A stretch of DNA of 46,931 nt from an uncultured Eubacteriales bacterium. Lineage in GTDB: Bacteria; Bacillota; Clostridia; Oscillospirales; Acutalibacteraceae. The stretch spans positions 1 to 46,931 of the forward strand of contig OMUY01000025.1 of NCBI GenBank assembly GCA_900314355.1, given 5' to 3'. The position numbers were made by a program, and so were the translations under genes. Shown piece by piece: positions 45,982-46,931 of the stretch. Within the stretch, counting starts at the first letter, position 1. The number at the start of each line of letters is the position of its first letter. The notes below the pieces were generated by a model. That model was given only the letters and a program-made list of their open reading frames with translations, was not told where the DNA came from and did no database searches.

Positions 45982-46593
45982 TTATATGTCTTTAATATAT
46001 TGTTTTTTCGTAAACAGGTTGGTGTTGTTCGCAATTATCAGAGCAATAAGCTGAAGCGTCATTGGAATTATCTCCATTATTCCGTTTTTTCCTTTTGTAA
46101 GTCCTTCCGTCGCGAACGATATTGACATCAAAATAACGTCGACCGAGTCAATTCCGTGAATTATCAGCATCGGCAGCCATATGAGCTTTTCCTTCCTTTT
46201 GAAAATTCTGTAAAGAGACAGCCACATCATCAGAAGCGGAACTACAGCAATGTATAATAGCGCCGTTGTCCAGTGAAATACGGCTCCCGCGCGCGATCCT
46301 TTCGTTGTTGTGAAAGAGCAAAGCGTCATGCCGATACAGCAGATCCACACTAAAACGGTGAAAAAATTGTGATTGTAGTTTATCCGCTTCATATAGTAAA
46401 TCATATTTATCAATGTGGAATAAGTAAGCAGCAGACATAAAAAGAAGAACATCACCCTGTGTTCAAGTCCTATCGTGCTGATAGTGTAGTATTTCGGGCT
46501 TTTGATAAAGGCGAATGTCCAAAGCATTACAATCGCGGCGCACAGCGATGAAAAGCACATCCGTTCGCCGGATATAAATTTAATGAATTTCAT
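45982..46593 (-). CDS. Multi-pass membrane protein of the acyl cluster
   Basis: The protein has 203 residues with about six hydrophobic segments (from MCFSSLCAAIVMLWTFAFI to IIPMTLQLIALIIANN). The C-terminus is charged (NLFTKKQYIKDI). I do not recognise the family and see no transporter or enzyme motif. The ATG has CCGGAG at a good distance. It is the first gene of the leftward cluster with the condensation enzyme, so export, membrane anchoring or sensing of the product are possible roles, all inferred from position. Confidence 0.7.
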   Translation of the reverse strand: MKFIKFISGERMCFSSLCAAIVMLWTFAFIKSPKYYTISTIGLEHRVMFFFLCLLLTYSTLINMIYYMKRINYNHNFFTVLVWICCIGMTLCSFTTTKGSRAGAVFHWTTALLYIAVVPLLMMWLSLYRIFKRKEKLIWLPMLIIHGIDSVDVILMSISFATEGLTKGKNGIMEIIPMTLQLIALIIANNTNLFTKKQYIKDI

Positions 46594-46854
46594 AATTCGC
46601 TCCGGATTTTTTAAATAAATAAAATCAGATGATTTGTTTCTTCTGATTAACTAATGAAGTAAAAAAATATTCTTATTTATATATTAATCTATCATGAAAA
46701 AAAAATCAATATAAAAAATCTATTTTCGTTTTTATAAATCAATTTCCAAAGATTTGCGAATCATAAAAATTAAAGTCCTGTTTTTTAAATCAAAAGCGGC
46801 AATATTTTTTTAAGAAGAAATTTATTCGATATCTCGCGCCGATGTTTTATCATG
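46594..46854. other. AT-rich intergenic region
   Basis: No gene. Close to the leftward membrane-protein start is an AATCAG/CTGATT inverted repeat (about 46625-46650) that could lie in its promoter region. No clear -35/-10 pair was found for the leftward cluster. Confidence 0.4.
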
Positions 46855-46883
46855 TTGACCGGACACGGAAGCGATGTTATACT
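46855..46883 (+). promoter_or_regulatory. Rightward promoter at the window edge
   Basis: TTGACC, 17 bases, TATACT. The transcript would start about 46890 and run into the hairpin at 46905. Confidence 0.65.
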
Positions 46884-46904
46884 TTAACCTATCACAGCAA
46901 GAAG

Positions 46905-46928
46905 TCTCCCACCTCTAAGGTGGAGGGA
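46905..46928 (+). mobile_element. Probable IS200/IS605-type terminal hairpin (partial element)
   Basis: TCTCCCACCT and AGGTGGAGGGA form a hairpin with a CTA loop and one bulged A, preceded by AGCAAGAAG and followed by TGA at the edge. This sequence style (AAGAAGTCTCCCACCT...AGGTGG...GGGATGA) resembles the conserved end hairpins, and the end of the omega/reRNA, of IS200/IS605 TnpB-type elements in Clostridia. No transposase lies inside the window; the element would continue to the right. A leader hairpin of an unrelated gene is the alternative. Confidence 0.4.
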
Positions 46929-46931
46929 TGA

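Noticed and set aside
1-46931. CRISPR arrays, rRNA genes, riboswitches or prophage genes
   Set aside because: No regularly spaced repeats, no rRNA sequence, no recognisable aptamer fold and no phage structural or integrase genes were seen on either strand.

Overview
The window looks like a piece of chromosome from an obligately anaerobic Bacillota, probably a gut-type member of Clostridia (Oscillospirales/Ruminococcaceae-like). This is inferred from moderate-to-low GC, near-consensus SigA promoters with 17-base spacers, ATG/GTG/TTG starts behind GGAGG-type ribosome sites, a ferredoxin-linked 2-oxoacid oxidoreductase, a DUF2628/zinc-ribbon protein and a U32 peptidase. Species cannot be named from the sequence alone. 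Standard code is used: TGA ends lepA, hemW, mtaB and rlmD.

Positions 1-12031 are a mostly housekeeping rightward block. It starts with a leftward tRNA-Gln(CTG), then an MFS sugar-type permease, a hypothetical protein, lepA, hemW, mtaB, recA, recX, rimO, pgsA and yifB/comM, closed by a strong terminator. Positions 12106-19509 are leftward: a secreted purple-acid-phosphatase-like phosphoesterase, manA with a polytopic membrane protein (GT-C/GT87-like), and fucI behind a SurA/PrsA-like lipoprotein. Positions 19587-23340 are rightward: rpe, a RING/zinc-ribbon membrane protein, rlmD and a small acidic protein.

Positions 23600-25992 are decaying. A scrap of an ammonium transporter is joined to a scrap of a GPH-family symporter, followed by a secreted LCAT-like hydrolase split by a frameshift in an A7 run.

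Positions 26262-46593 hold the most unusual content. A stand-alone acyl-CoA ligase lies downstream of a 1374-residue protein that joins an adenylation domain, a carrier domain, a thioester reductase and an iron-dependent alcohol dehydrogenase. On paper this one chain can activate a carboxylic acid, hold it as a thioester, reduce it to the aldehyde and then to the alcohol. After a housekeeping interlude (U32 peptidase, a 30-residue membrane peptide, pgm, glmU, pth, cobB) comes a leftward VorDBCA-type 2-oxoacid:ferredoxin oxidoreductase. Upstream of that is a compact cluster: membrane protein, condensation-domain acyltransferase, acyl-AMP ligase, free-standing acyl carrier protein and a LytTR regulator with an NTF2/SnoaL-like N-terminal domain.

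My working hypothesis is that the fused acid-to-alcohol enzyme and the LytTR-ACP-ligase-condensation cluster make an acyl product such as a fatty alcohol, ester, amide or ether-lipid precursor, with the Vor enzyme possibly supplying branched acyl-CoA. The link between the two loci is inference; only the domain content is seen. The last 80 bases carry a good promoter followed by a hairpin that resembles the end of an IS200/IS605 (TnpB-type) element extending beyond the window.
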